Positions 19,784 to 28,012 of a stretch of 36,853 nucleotides of DNA are shown piece by piece. Both the position numbers and the translations under genes were made by a program. The DNA is from Kocuria atrinae C3-8 (lineage in GTDB: Bacteria > Actinomycetota > Actinomycetes > Actinomycetales > Micrococcaceae). Each line of letters starts with the position of its first letter. Position 1 is the stretch's first letter. Under the pieces are notes generated by a model. It was given only the letters and a program-made list of their open reading frames with translations, was not told the origin of the DNA and did no database searches. The stretch spans positions 1 to 36,853 of the forward strand of contig NZ_AJXN01000101.1 of NCBI RefSeq assembly GCF_000286355.1, written 5' to 3'.

Positions 19784-20563
19784 ATGTCGAAACGAATCGA
19801 CGTTGAAGACCTGAACGTTTACTACGGCGACTTCCTGGCCGTCGAGGACGTCAACATCAACATTGAAGCGCGGTCCGTGACCGCTTTCATCGGCCCTTCC
19901 GGTTGCGGTAAGTCCACCTTCCTGCGCACGCTCAACCGCATGCACGAGGTCATCCCCGGTGCCTACGCCAAGGGCAAGGTGCTGTTGGACGGCGACGACC
20001 TGTACGGCAAGGGCGTGGACCCGGTTACGGTGCGTTCGATGATCGGTATGGTCTTCCAACGCCCCAACCCGTTCCCCACCATGTCCATCCGCGACAACGT
20101 GCTGGCGGGTGTGAAGCTCAACAACAAGCGCATCTCCTCCAAGGACGCGGATGAGCTGGTCGAGTCCTCGCTGCGCGGTGCCAACCTCTGGAACGAGGTC
20201 AAGGACCGTCTGAACAAGCCGGGTTCGGGTCTGTCCGGTGGTCAGCAGCAGCGTCTGTGCATCGCTCGCGCCATTGCCGTGAAGCCGGACGTGATCCTCA
20301 TGGACGAGCCCTGCTCCGCGCTGGACCCCATCTCCACGCTGGCCATTGAGGACCTCATCAACGAGCTCAAGACCGATTACACCGTGGTGATCGTGACGCA
20401 CAATATGCAGCAGGCATCGCGTGTGTCCGACCGGACGGCATTCTTCAACATCGAGGGCACCGGTAAGCCGGGCAAGCTCATCGAGTACGCGCCCACCACG
20501 GAAATCTTCAACAACCCGCAGAAGAAGGAGACCGAGGACTACGTGTCCGGCCGCTTCGGCTGA
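19784..20563 (+). CDS. pstB: Phosphate ABC transporter ATP-binding protein PstB
   Basis: Intact, 259 residues, normal length. It energises phosphate import. Walker [10 protein letters not shown] at residues 37-45, Q-loop [12 protein letters not shown] signature L-S-G-G-Q-Q-Q-R, Walker B I-L-M-D-E-P and the switch histidine in V-T-H-N-M are all present. Last gene of the operon. No phoU follows directly, unlike E. coli; the next gene is convergent. Confidence 0.97.
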   Translation: MSKRIDVEDLNVYYGDFLAVEDVNINIEARSVTAFIGPSGCGKSTFLRTLNRMHEVIPGAYAKGKVLLDGDDLYGKGVDPVTVRSMIGMVFQRPNPFPTMSIRDNVLAGVKLNNKRISSKDADELVESSLRGANLWNEVKDRLNKPGSGLSGGQQQRLCIARAIAVKPDVILMDEPCSALDPISTLAIEDLINELKTDYTVVIVTHNMQQASRVSDRTAFFNIEGTGKPGKLIEYAPTTEIFNNPQKKETEDYVSGRFG

Positions 20564-20595
20564 TCGGTCACGTTTCGCCCGACTCCTGATTCACT

Positions 20596-20654
20596 ACGAC
20601 GCCGCTGCGCGCGCTGGTTCCCCACGCTGGGGCCGGTGGGCGCGGCGGTGTCGT
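20596..20654. terminator. Bidirectional hairpin between pstB and pit
   Basis: Arms at 20596-20610 and 20640-20654 match at 13 of 15 positions, with an additional small CCCC/GGGG hairpin in the loop. It lies between two convergent operons and would stop transcription from either side. Confidence 0.55.
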
Positions 20655-20671
20655 TGTGTTGTGGCGGTGTT

Positions 20672-21695
20672 CTAGGGGCTCAGCTGCAGTAGCGGCGAGG
20701 CCGCCAGGAACAACGTGCTCGAGACCAGCGCGCACGCCGGGACCGTGCCGGCCCAGGTGAGCAGGACCTGCACCAGCGTGCGGTGGTAGACGGTGCGGAA
20801 GCGCTGGCCGGAACCCGCACCCAGGATGGCTGCCGTGCTGGTCTGGGACGTGGACATGGGCAGCGGGACCAGGAAACCACCGACGAACAAGAGGGTGCCG
20901 GCGACCGTTTGGGCACGGCGCGCGGAGCGGGTCCAGGTTCACCACGCGCGAGGACAGGGTGTAGGCAATGCGCCAACCACCCAGCAGGGTTCCCGCGCCC
21001 AGGCACAGCCCCACGAGCAGGGGAATCCACCACGGAATGTGGGAGATGGGGATGACCATGCCGTAGCACATGAGCAGGACCACGAAGATCCAGATGGCCC
21101 GGCGGCCGTGCTGGATCCCGTGACCGAAGTGGATCGCGGCCGCACCGGTGGCCTGCACAATGGCGGAGCGGCTCTTCACCACGCCGGGTGCTTCATGCCG
21201 TACCAGGTATACAGCCAGGAAAACCAGTAGTTGAGCAAGCACGAAGGCAATGGCCGGGGCCACCACAATCGGCAGCGCCAACCGCCAGATCGTGTAACTG
21301 TTGACGGCCAGATCGTGCGCCAATCCCACGGCGTACGCGCCCACGAGCGAACCGATGATGCCACCGCTCATGGCGGCGGTAGAGGACGAGGGCATGGCCC
21401 ACCACCAGGTGAGCATGTCCCAGGCTATGGCGGTGATCAGGGTACAAATGATGACCACGGTTCCCACCGTGCTGATGGGAATGGGAATGTCGAACGGGAT
21501 CAACTGCGTGAGGACCAAGCCCACGGTGAGTGCGCCGGCCAGGTTGAAGACCGCGCCCATGCCCACGGCCACCCGCGGGGTGAGCGCGTTGAACCGCACT
21601 GGCAAGGCATTCGCGTTGGATGCGTCATGAAAACCGTTGACCACCGTGAACGCGATGGCCAGCACAAAGCCGACGACCAGAAGAAGTTCTGCCAT
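20672..21695 (-). CDS. pit: PiT family inorganic phosphate transporter (frame break near 20920)
   Basis: Low-affinity phosphate (metal-phosphate) symporter with about ten TM helices. From ATG 21695 the family's first repeat is clear: G-F-H-D-A-S-N-A-N-A and T-W-W-W-A-M-P-S-S-S-T. The second repeat is in another frame from about 20920, with L-P-M-S-T-S-Q-T-S-T-A-A-I-L-G-A-G, and ends at 20672. The change equals two missing bases or one extra; I could not pin down which. About 340 residues, normal for actinobacterial PiT. Encoded six bases after its DUF47 partner. Confidence 0.9.
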
Positions 21696-21701
21696 GGTCT
21701 A

Positions 21702-22319
21702 TCAGGATTCCGCGACGAGTACTCGGCCGACCTCGGCGGACACGTGTGACAGGGCACGGGAGGCATCGAGGATCCGGGCCGCGGTATCCATGCGGCGCAG
21801 TGCGTGGGGAGCCTTGTGCTTGTCGAGCAGAGCGGCCCGATAATTACGGTGCGTGCGCTCGGACTGGCGGGACAGGCGGATCATCTCGAACCAGTAGTCG
21901 TCCAGCTCATCCAGGGTGGCCAGCCGTCCCATGGCCTTGGTGGTCATCTCGGCCATCAAGCGAATGGTGTTCAACTGCTCCGTGGCGTACGAGGTGGGGC
22001 GGCCGATCTGATACAGCTCCTGGGTCTCCGCGCACGCGACCAGGGCTTCCACGGACTTCAGGATCCACTGCCCCAGGATGTACAGGTCCTGACGGGGGAT
22101 GGGCACCACGTACGACGAGCGGGTGGTGGTCATCAGCGAGAAGTAGAGGTTGGAGCACTCGTCCTCGGTGTCCATGAGCGCTTGCAAGGTTTCCGCGCGG
22201 CGCTCGTCGGAGGCGCTGATGTGTTCGGCCAACAGATCCACGCACGTGGTGACGCACTGGGACATTTGAACCAACAGTTCAATTACCCGCTCGTCTTCGG
22301 GGAAGATCCGAAAGGCCAT
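21702..22319 (-). CDS. DUF47 (PhoU-like) phosphate transport accessory protein
   Basis: Intact, 205 residues, all-helical, with no signal peptide or TM. DUF47 proteins share the PhoU helical-bundle fold and are commonly encoded next to PiT transporters, whose activity they are thought to regulate. I prefer ATG 22319 (M-A-F-R-I-F-P-E-D) because AAGGA lies about 11 bases upstream; an in-frame ATG at 22331 is too close to it. The metal-binding acidic segments (D-T-E-D-E-C and E-L-D-D-Y-W) are present. Forms an operon with pit. Confidence 0.88.
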   Translation of the reverse strand: MAFRIFPEDERVIELLVQMSQCVTTCVDLLAEHISASDERRAETLQALMDTEDECSNLYFSLMTTTRSSYVVPIPRQDLYILGQWILKSVEALVACAETQELYQIGRPTSYATEQLNTIRLMAEMTTKAMGRLATLDELDDYWFEMIRLSRQSERTHRNYRAALLDKHKAPHALRRMDTAARILDASRALSHVSAEVGRVLVAES

Positions 22320-22405
22320 CCGCGCGCCCATCCTTAGGTGTCATCCAAGTGAATTTTCGCCCTCACTGTACCCGCAGAAGGTAAACAGGTTGGGCGTTCG
22401 GAGAC

Positions 22406-22513
22406 ATGGTCAGACCATTACCGGTCCGTAGGATGGATTGGTCGTGTAAAACCAGGGAAGTAAGGGGTGCCGGACCGGGAGCGCCTCTCGGCGGAAGGCC
22501 GCTCGTAGCGGCT
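22406..22513. promoter_or_regulatory. Inverted repeats upstream of the DUF47-pit operon
   Basis: The 260-base gap 22320-22579 has no gene. It contains the palindrome ATGGT-CAG-ACCAT (22406-22418), of the TGGTC-N-GACCA type bound by many GntR regulators. CCGGTCCG (22421-22428) and CGGACCGG (22471-22478) can pair across 42 bases, and there is a compact GCCGCT-CGT-AGCGGC hairpin at about 22499-22513. The last may be the terminator of the minus-strand gene ending at 22580; the first is a candidate operator. No convincing -35/-10 pair was found. Confidence 0.4.
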
Positions 22514-22579
22514 AAATGATGGAGCCCGGGGCTGCCACGGCCCGACACCTGTTGTCCATGCTAAACCCTGGCACGGGGG

Positions 22580-23199
22580 CTAATCCAATGCTCCGGCTCG
22601 CCACGCCTTGGCGGCGGCGTCCAGTTCGTTGGCCGTTCGGGACAGCCTGGGGATGCGCTGGTCCGCGTGCCGGACGGCCAGGCTGGGGATGTCTTGCGTG
22701 CGTTCCTGGCCCAGCGCGATCACCCGACAGAACGCCGCGAAACGCTCCAGGCGACGTCGAACTCGCCGTTGAACGCACCGGAGAGGATCGTATCCGCGAC
22801 CTGGCAAATCTCCTCGGCCCCGGGGAGGCCTGCCACTCCGGCCACGACGTCCGAAACCTGAGCCGTGCCCTTGCCCGCGGCGAACCAGCGGCCCATGCGG
22901 TGCGGATCCGTGCGGGCTGCGGCACGCAGGGCGTACAACCGCCACAGGGCGCCGGGCAGCGAGACGGCGGGAGCCTGCGCCCAGAGCTCGGCAATGCCTT
23001 CCAGACCCTGTTCGTCCGTGAGCTGGACCAGGCGCTGATGCACTTCCGGATCGTCCGCCTCACGGCCCCGTGACACCAGCGCGTGGGCGGCCAGGTGTGC
23101 GGCCTCCGAAATCCGCGCAGGATCCGTACCGCCCTCGTGGGCGTCGAACTGCTCGGGCGAGAATTTCACGGGTGAATGGTGCTGGCGCGGTTCATTCAT
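22580..23199 (-). CDS. Conserved actinobacterial protein of unknown function (one missing base near 22748)
   Basis: A cytoplasmic, Ala-rich, helical protein of about 206 residues from ATG 23199. I recognise no named domain. The first 150 residues (M-N-E-P-R-Q... to G-E-F-D-V-A-W) continue in a second frame as E-R-F-A-A-F-C-R-V-I-A-L-G if one G is added to a GG run near 22748. Restored, it ends with A-A-K-A-W-R-A-G-A-L-D. The H-R-M-G-R-W-F-A-A-G segment and leucine-rich spacing suggest a helical bundle. Located just downstream of the glutaminase gene on the same strand (21 bases), so it may be co-transcribed. Function unknown. Confidence 0.65.
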
Positions 23200-23220
23200 G
23201 CGCCCAGCCTACGCCCGTGA

Positions 23221-25062
23221 TCAGTCGGTCGTGTGGGATTCCCCGGCCTGCTGACGCCAACGTTCCTCGATGCGACGCATCGCGTGAGCGGAGACCGCCC
23301 GCCACCAGCGCAACGCAAGTTCGGGGTGGGTTTTTTCGAGCTCGTCCACTGCTTCCGGGGGCAGCTTGCGGGCCACCACGTCCGTGAGCGTGGTGAAACT
23401 GACCATGTGGCGCGAATCCGTGCCCAGGGCCACTTCACCGAAACTCTTACCCGGGCCGAGAACCTCGAGTTCGACCCGCTCACCGGTGGGGGAGCGGCGG
23501 GTGATCTCCACGTTTCCGGAGACCACCATGTACACGCCCTCGAAGCGCTGGCCGGCGCGCAGCACCGTGGTGCCGGCGGGCCATTCCACGCGCGTGGTCA
23601 TGGAGCGGATTTCCTCGACGTCATCGTCGGAGAGCGAGCTGAGCAGGTCCGAGTCCGTGGAACGCACCTTGTCCGGCATGCACTCCGGGCCGCCGAATTT
23701 CTCCAGGATCTCGTCCTCTGCCCACGTCAGAGCCTCCGCGCGGGTGGGGAAAACGGTCACGGGATGCTCGAGGCCCTGCGTGTGTTCGGAACCCTTCTCC
23801 GCGATGATCGCGAGGTGACGGCCGGCATGCTCCAGCTGTTCCGAGGTCCGCCCCAACAGGGGCATGACATAGCGGGCCAGGTCATCTACCTGGCGGATGT
23901 CGACCAGCACATACGCGCACTCGCGCGCGGCCTCACGAATGGTACGAATCGCGGTCTCGGCACCGGCGAAGCGTAGGTCACCCTGAAGCTCCAGGATGCG
24001 CACGTCCTCACCGTGTTCTTCGAGCACCTCGTTGGCGGCGTCGTTACGGCGCATCAACGACGGCGCCTCGGACAGGTAGTAACCCGAGCGCACGGTGGAG
24101 TGCCCATTGCGTTCGGTCCGGGCAAAGTGCAGGTCCAGGTCTTGGCTGAGACGCTCACAGGCGGCGATGCCGCGCACCGAATTGCCGTGCTGATCCAACG
24201 GCGGGGAGAACACGGCCACGGCCAGCTGACCGGGCAGCACGGCAATGATGCCACCCGCCACGCCGGACTTGGCGGGCAGGCCGACTTTGAGCGCCCAGCG
24301 CCCGGCGTCGTCGTACATGCCGCACGTGTACATCACGGACAGCACGTCGGAGACCACCTGGGTGTCGAGCACGCGCTCTTCCGTGAGCGGGTTGATGCCG
24401 CCGGCCGCGAGCGTGGCGCCCATGCGCGCCAAGTCCACGCAGTTGAGCATGACCGAGCATTGCGCAAAGTAGTCTTCGAGCGATTCGGTGGGGTCGCCCT
24501 CGATGATGCCGCGGGATGAAAGTAGCCACCCGAGCGCACGGTTACGGTCTCCGGAGCGGTGTTCCTGGGCATGGATGGTCTTGTTGATGCGCAACTGGCG
24601 CCCGGCCAGTCGGGAGTACAAGCGCAGGATGCGCTCGCGGCGCGTGCCGTGGGCGGTGTTCTTGACCAGGGACGTGGCCGCGATCGCCCCGGCGTTGATC
24701 ATGGGGTTCGCGGGGCGCCCGGTGTCCGGCTGCAGGGAGATCTCGTTGAACGCGTCACCGCTGGGTTCCACGTCGATCTTCTCGAACACACCGTCCATGC
24801 CGCGGTCCGTGAGCGCCTGCGCATACGTGAAGGCCTTGGAGATCGACTGGATGCAGAACTCCTGCTTGGAGGCTCCGGCCTGGTAAATCGCGCCGTCCAC
24901 GGTGGCCACCGCGATGCCGATGGGATTGGGGTCAGCGTTGGCTAGCGCGGGAATGGAGTCCTTGACGGCCCCGCCCTCAACCTCTCGAAGGTCCTCCACT
25001 ACCCGTTGCAGGTATTCGGTGATGACGGAGGGGCCCAACTTGGTTTTGGGAACGGTGCTCAT
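23221..25062 (-). CDS. glsA: Glutaminase fused to STAS and cyclic-nucleotide-binding domains
   Basis: Intact, 613 residues. Residues about 20-315 are a GlsA-type glutaminase that hydrolyses glutamine to glutamate and ammonia: the catalytic Ser-x-x-Lys is in Q-S-I-S-K (Ser73, Lys76), with M-I-N-A-G-A-I and K-S-G-V-A-G-G. Residues about 350-445 form a STAS domain that lacks the usual phosphorylatable Ser (D-I-R-Q-V-D-D-L). Residues about 470-595 form a cNMP-binding domain with the F-G-E-V-A-L phosphate cassette and Arg551, though R-H-M replaces the common R-A-A/R-T-A. The added domains suggest allosteric control; ligand unknown. The ATG overlaps the stop of the upstream permease by four bases. 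Confidence 0.93.
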   Translation of the reverse strand: MSTVPKTKLGPSVITEYLQRVVEDLREVEGGAVKDSIPALANADPNPIGIAVATVDGAIYQAGASKQEFCIQSISKAFTYAQALTDRGMDGVFEKIDVEPSGDAFNEISLQPDTGRPANPMINAGAIAATSLVKNTAHGTRRERILRLYSRLAGRQLRINKTIHAQEHRSGDRNRALGWLLSSRGIIEGDPTESLEDYFAQCSVMLNCVDLARMGATLAAGGINPLTEERVLDTQVVSDVLSVMYTCGMYDDAGRWALKVGLPAKSGVAGGIIAVLPGQLAVAVFSPPLDQHGNSVRGIAACERLSQDLDLHFARTERNGHSTVRSGYYLSEAPSLMRRNDAANEVLEEHGEDVRILELQGDLRFAGAETAIRTIREAARECAYVLVDIRQVDDLARYVMPLLGRTSEQLEHAGRHLAIIAEKGSEHTQGLEHPVTVFPTRAEALTWAEDEILEKFGGPECMPDKVRSTDSDLLSSLSDDDVEEIRSMTTRVEWPAGTTVLRAGQRFEGVYMVVSGNVEITRRSPTGERVELEVLGPGKSFGEVALGTDSRHMVSFTTLTDVVARKLPPEAVDELEKTHPELALRWWRAVSAHAMRRIEERWRQQAGESHTTD

Positions 25063-25804
25063 GAAGTACGTACCTCTTGCGGGACCACGGGTGAACCGGA
25101 CAGCACACGGATCACCACGGATGAACAGATGGATTGGGTCAGCAGAATCCCCACGAGCACCACCAGTTGCAGCATGGCAGCTTCAGTGGGGGATGCGCCT
25201 CCTAACAAGGCTCCCACAAATGCGCCGGGCAAGGTGACCAAACCGGTCGCGCGGGTCTGATCGATGTTGGGGATCAAGGATTCCTTCATCGATTCCTGCG
25301 CCACGGACTGGTGCGCGACCTGAGAAGTGGCACCGAGAGAGAGCCAAGCCTCGATTTCACCGCGGCGGGCCACCGTGGAGCGTTCGAAGTTCCGTCCGGT
25401 CAGGGTTGCCGCGCTCATCGTATTGCCGATCACGATGCCGGCCACCGCGACCACGTTGGCGACCTCCCACTCGACCAGGCGCATGCCGAAGATCAGGCCG
25501 ATCGTGATCAGGCTCCCACGAAAATGCCTGTGACCACGGCCTTGCGCGCATCCGGAATCCCCTTGAGTCTGCTGAACGAGGTCCAGGACGCTGTGGAAAG
25601 CATCAGCACGACGAACGCCAGAACCAACCATGGCAGAGCCAACACGCCGCGCAGAATCAGGGCGATGACAGCCAGCTGCACGGCCGCTCGAATCACTGCC
25701 ACGAGCGGTTGCGCCCCGAGCCTGACCCCTGCTTGCCGTTGCACCAGGATCGCCAGCAGTGTCATGGCCAGCAGGCCCGCCGCGAACCACCAGATGTTCT
25801 CCAC
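25059..25804 (-). CDS. FetB/UPF0014 family ABC-type permease (one missing base near 25516)
   Basis: A membrane protein with about seven TMs, from GTG 25804. The N-terminal part (I-W-W-F-A-A-G-L to V-V-T-G-I-F-V-G-A) joins the rest when GCCTGATC near 25516 is read as GCCCTGATC. The UPF0014 hallmarks follow: I-V-I-G-N-T-M-S-A-A, G-R-R-G-E-I-E-A-W-L-S-L-G-A-like segment, and L-P-G-A-F-V-G-A-L-L-G-G-A-S-P. The E. coli homologue FetB works with the ATPase FetA in iron export. No FetA-like ATPase is encoded here; instead the gene overlaps the glutaminase by ATGA, so substrate and energy source are open. Confidence 0.85.
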
Positions 25805-25911
25805 CCGGCCAGGTTAGTCACGCGGGGACGTGTTCCCCTCACGCATGACGGTAAGCGAAGCGGTGGGCTTGGCGGTGTGCGCGACTAGTGCGTGTGTGGT
25901 GGGGTCGAAAG

Positions 25912-25939
25912 TGGAAAAGTGCTACGCCTGCGGTAGAGT
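25912..25939 (+). promoter_or_regulatory. Candidate promoter of tRNA-Lys
   Basis: TGGAAA (25912-25917), a 16-base spacer and TAGAGT (25934-25939) form a plausible sigma-A promoter whose start would lie about 30 bases before the tRNA. The -35 match is weak. Confidence 0.45.
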
Positions 25940-25976
25940 AGCGGTGCTCCGTTTCCGGTTCGCCGTTGCGGGGCAC

Positions 25977-26052
25977 GCGCCTTTAGCTCAGTTGGTAGAG
26001 CAGTGGACTTTTAATCCATGGGTCGTGGGTTCGAGCCCCACAGGGCGCACCA
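25977..26052 (+). tRNA. tRNA-Lys (anticodon UUU)
   Basis: A full cloverleaf: acceptor stem GCGCCTT paired with AGGGCGC (one G-T pair), D-loop TAGCTCAGTTGGTAGAGCA, anticodon loop CTTTTAA with anticodon TTT, and T-loop GGTTCGAGCCC. The discriminator base is A (26049) and the CCA end is encoded (26050-26052). It reads AAA and AAG codons. Confidence 0.98.
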
Positions 26053-26058
26053 CATGCA

Positions 26059-26111
26059 CAAGGCCCGAACCTTGCGCCGTTGACGTCCAGCGGCCAGGGT
26101 TCGGGCCTTTG
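26059..26111 (+). terminator. Hairpin terminator after tRNA-Lys
   Basis: CAAGGCCCGAACC (26059-26071) pairs with GGTTCGGGCCTTTG (26098-26111), a 13-base stem beginning seven bases after the tRNA's CCA end. The loop can form a second small GC hairpin. A short T-run ends the stem. Confidence 0.75.
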
Positions 26112-26207
26112 TCATGCGTGGCTCCGCAGCGGGTACGACGACGGCACTCTCAACGATTCGAGGGCCTCGCAGCTATCGCTCGGATCACCTGTGGCTCAGG
26201 GTGATGT

Positions 26208-26970
26208 TCAGCCCAACGCGGCCACCAGCGCGGGCAAAGCCTGGCCGGCCATGCGCGCCAGACGTGATCAGCACTGGCCGAAACCTCCGACGCTTGCGGA
26301 TTGATTTCCACGACAGGAACACCACGTGCCGCGGCAAGATCCGGGATGCCCGCCGCGGGGTACACCAGCCCGGAGGTCCCCACGACCAGTACGAGGTCCG
26401 CGTCCTGCACCGCCTCGACAGACTCCTGGAACGCCCGCTCCGGCAGGGCCTCGCCGAACCACACCACACCCGGGCGGATCAGCCACCGCACTGTTCGAAC
26501 ACGGGTGGGTCGAGCTGAGCCACGGGTTCCGTGACGGGCGGATAATCGACGTCGGCGGGCGTACCGCAGCGCGCGCAACGTAACGCGAAGAGATCGCCGT
26601 GGACGTGGGCGAGCACCGCGGCACCCGCTCGCTCGTGCAAGTCATCGACGTTCTGGGTGGAGATCCGCAGATTAACCTCGGGGCGGGCCTGCCACTGCGC
26701 CAGCGCCACGTGTCCGGGGTGCGGTTCGGCCCCGCGCACGAGCGACGCTCGCCACGCGTACCAGGCCCAACACTGGGCGGGATCGTCCTCCCAAGCCTCC
26801 GGTGTGGCCAGCTCCGTGGGATCGAAACGCTCCCACAGCCCGGTTTGGGCATCACGGAAAGTCGGAACACCGGATTCGGCGGACATTCCCGCACCGGTCA
26901 GTACCGTTACACGCCGCGCCGAACGGGCAAGTTCGAGGACCTCGGTGGGAATCTGCTCGGTGGAGGACAT
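26208..26970 (-). CDS. cobB: NAD-dependent protein deacylase, Sir2 family (two missing bases)
   Basis: Removes acyl groups from protein lysines using NAD. From ATG 26970: NAD-binding G-A-G-M-S-A-E-S-G-V-P-T-F-R-D, T-Q-N-V-D-D-L-H, and the catalytic His in H-V-H-G-D. Tyr and Arg in A-W-Y-A-W-R match the Y-x-x-R signature of SIRT5/CobB-type desuccinylases. Frame changes near 26487 (a GG run should be GGG, giving C-G-G-L-I-R-P-G-V-V-W-F-G-E) and near 26262 restore a protein of about 254 residues ending at TGA 26208-26210. Three zinc-binding Cys are visible; the fourth position reads Phe (P-V-F-E-Q-C), which may be real or another data error. Confidence 0.92.
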
Positions 26971-26975
26971 GATTC

Positions 26976-27788
26976 TCAGGCTAGTGGCTGAGGAAATCCT
27001 CCGGCAGGGGCCAGGGCCAACGAGTCAGCCTCACCGACAGATTCGAAAGCTCTACACCGGAGCGAATCGGCCGCCCTGTCCGCGATCGCGGCATCCGCCA
27101 ACCGGGTGATGCGATACGTGAAGCGATAGGTGGAATCACGTCCGCTGCACACCGTGTTCTCCTCACACGGGGACAGTTCCGTGGATTCGGTGAAGACGTC
27201 GCCAACGCGTGGCAGAACGGATTCCACGTCCTGGGTGGTGAAACTCAGGGGTTTCCATCCGATGAAGTCGTCTCCGTCGCCATTGTCGGCGCAGTGGCGA
27301 CCACTATGACGAAGGCCCTGATGAGGCACGCAGAAACCAGCACCGTAGGAGCCCCAACCCACGGGGTCCTTTTCCCACAAGGTGACTTTGAATCCGAGGC
27401 GAGTCGCCGGCTCGCCCGCGGTGCTGCACAGTGAATCCCTGTTCAGGGTGGCAACTCCGGCTTGAACCCCCACGATGCAACTGGTCCGGGGATTGAAGGT
27501 GCGAGTTTCTCCGGTGTCCACACCGTCGAATGCGTCCGAGACGCTCCACCCGGTGATGTCCACGGTCCTAACCATGACCTCGTCGCTGCCCAGGTCCGTG
27601 TAACCGGTTTCGTCAACGGCGGTGAAACTGACGGCCTCGATCTTGTACCGCGGTTCTTTCCACGCGGGACCGGGAACCACTGAACCGCCGGGCGGGGCGT
27701 GGACGGATGCGATCGATGGTGTTGTCACGAGTGCGAAGGCGGACGCGAGGAGCGCTGCGGACAGGCCGAGGCGCGATAGGGGTTTCAT
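26976..27788 (-). CDS. Secreted Cys-containing protein, unknown function
   Basis: About 270 residues from ATG 27788. A clear signal peptide (basic M-K-P-L-S-R-L, hydrophobic core, likely cleavage after V-H-A) is followed by an extracellular domain with six or more cysteines (in S-C-I-V-G, L-C-S, F-C-V-P, H-C-A-D, P-C-E-E, V-C-S-G). Trp- and Asp-rich beta-like segments suggest a disulfide-bonded sandwich. I recognise no family. The last 30 codons may be in the wrong frame: another frame from about 27058 gives W-P-W-P-L-P-E-D-F-L with much better codon use and ends at 26981. It is divergent from the acyltransferase-like gene at 28013. Confidence 0.65.
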   Translation of the reverse strand: MKPLSRLGLSAALLASAFALVTTPSIASVHAPPGGSVVPGPAWKEPRYKIEAVSFTAVDETGYTDLGSDEVMVRTVDITGWSVSDAFDGVDTGETRTFNPRTSCIVGVQAGVATLNRDSLCSTAGEPATRLGFKVTLWEKDPVGWGSYGAGFCVPHQGLRHSGRHCADNGDGDDFIGWKPLSFTTQDVESVLPRVGDVFTESTELSPCEENTVCSGRDSTYRFTYRITRLADAAIADRAADSLRCRAFESVGEADSLALAPAGGFPQPLA

Positions 27789-27904
27789 GCTGAGTTCCCT
27801 GGAGATGGTCAGATCCAGGCCCTGCAGTGAGGCGCGATTCGCTTCCCCGATCAATGAGCACAGGAGTCCATCCACTGCTCATTTTCGCTCGTCAGCGGGT
27901 CAAA

Positions 27905-27945
27905 GTCAAGAAAATCTTGACAATCTGCAGGCAGACTGATATGCA
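27905..27945. promoter_or_regulatory. Divergent promoters with a perfect palindromic operator
   Basis: On the plus strand TTGACA (27917-27922), a 17-base spacer and TATGCA (27940-27945) form an excellent promoter for the gene at 28013. The perfect 17-base palindrome GTCAAGA-AAA-TCTTGAC (27905-27921) covers its -35. On the minus strand the other arm supplies TTGACT with GAAAAT 17 bases on, a likely promoter for the secreted protein gene. One dimeric repressor could therefore control both. Confidence 0.7.
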
Positions 27946-28012
27946 ACGTTCACTCAAAATGAGGGTGATAGCCCGACAATGCCTGACCGCTTCGGTGCAT
28001 CATGATGGATGC

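Noticed and set aside
22332-22400. PHO box upstream of the DUF47-pit operon (minus-strand GTTTACCTTCT)
   Set aside because: Only one unit resembles the consensus; the adjoining 11-mer does not match.
22440-22600. Small RNA or tRNA-like structure
   Set aside because: No cloverleaf, T-loop or known RNA signature on either strand; only local inverted repeats.
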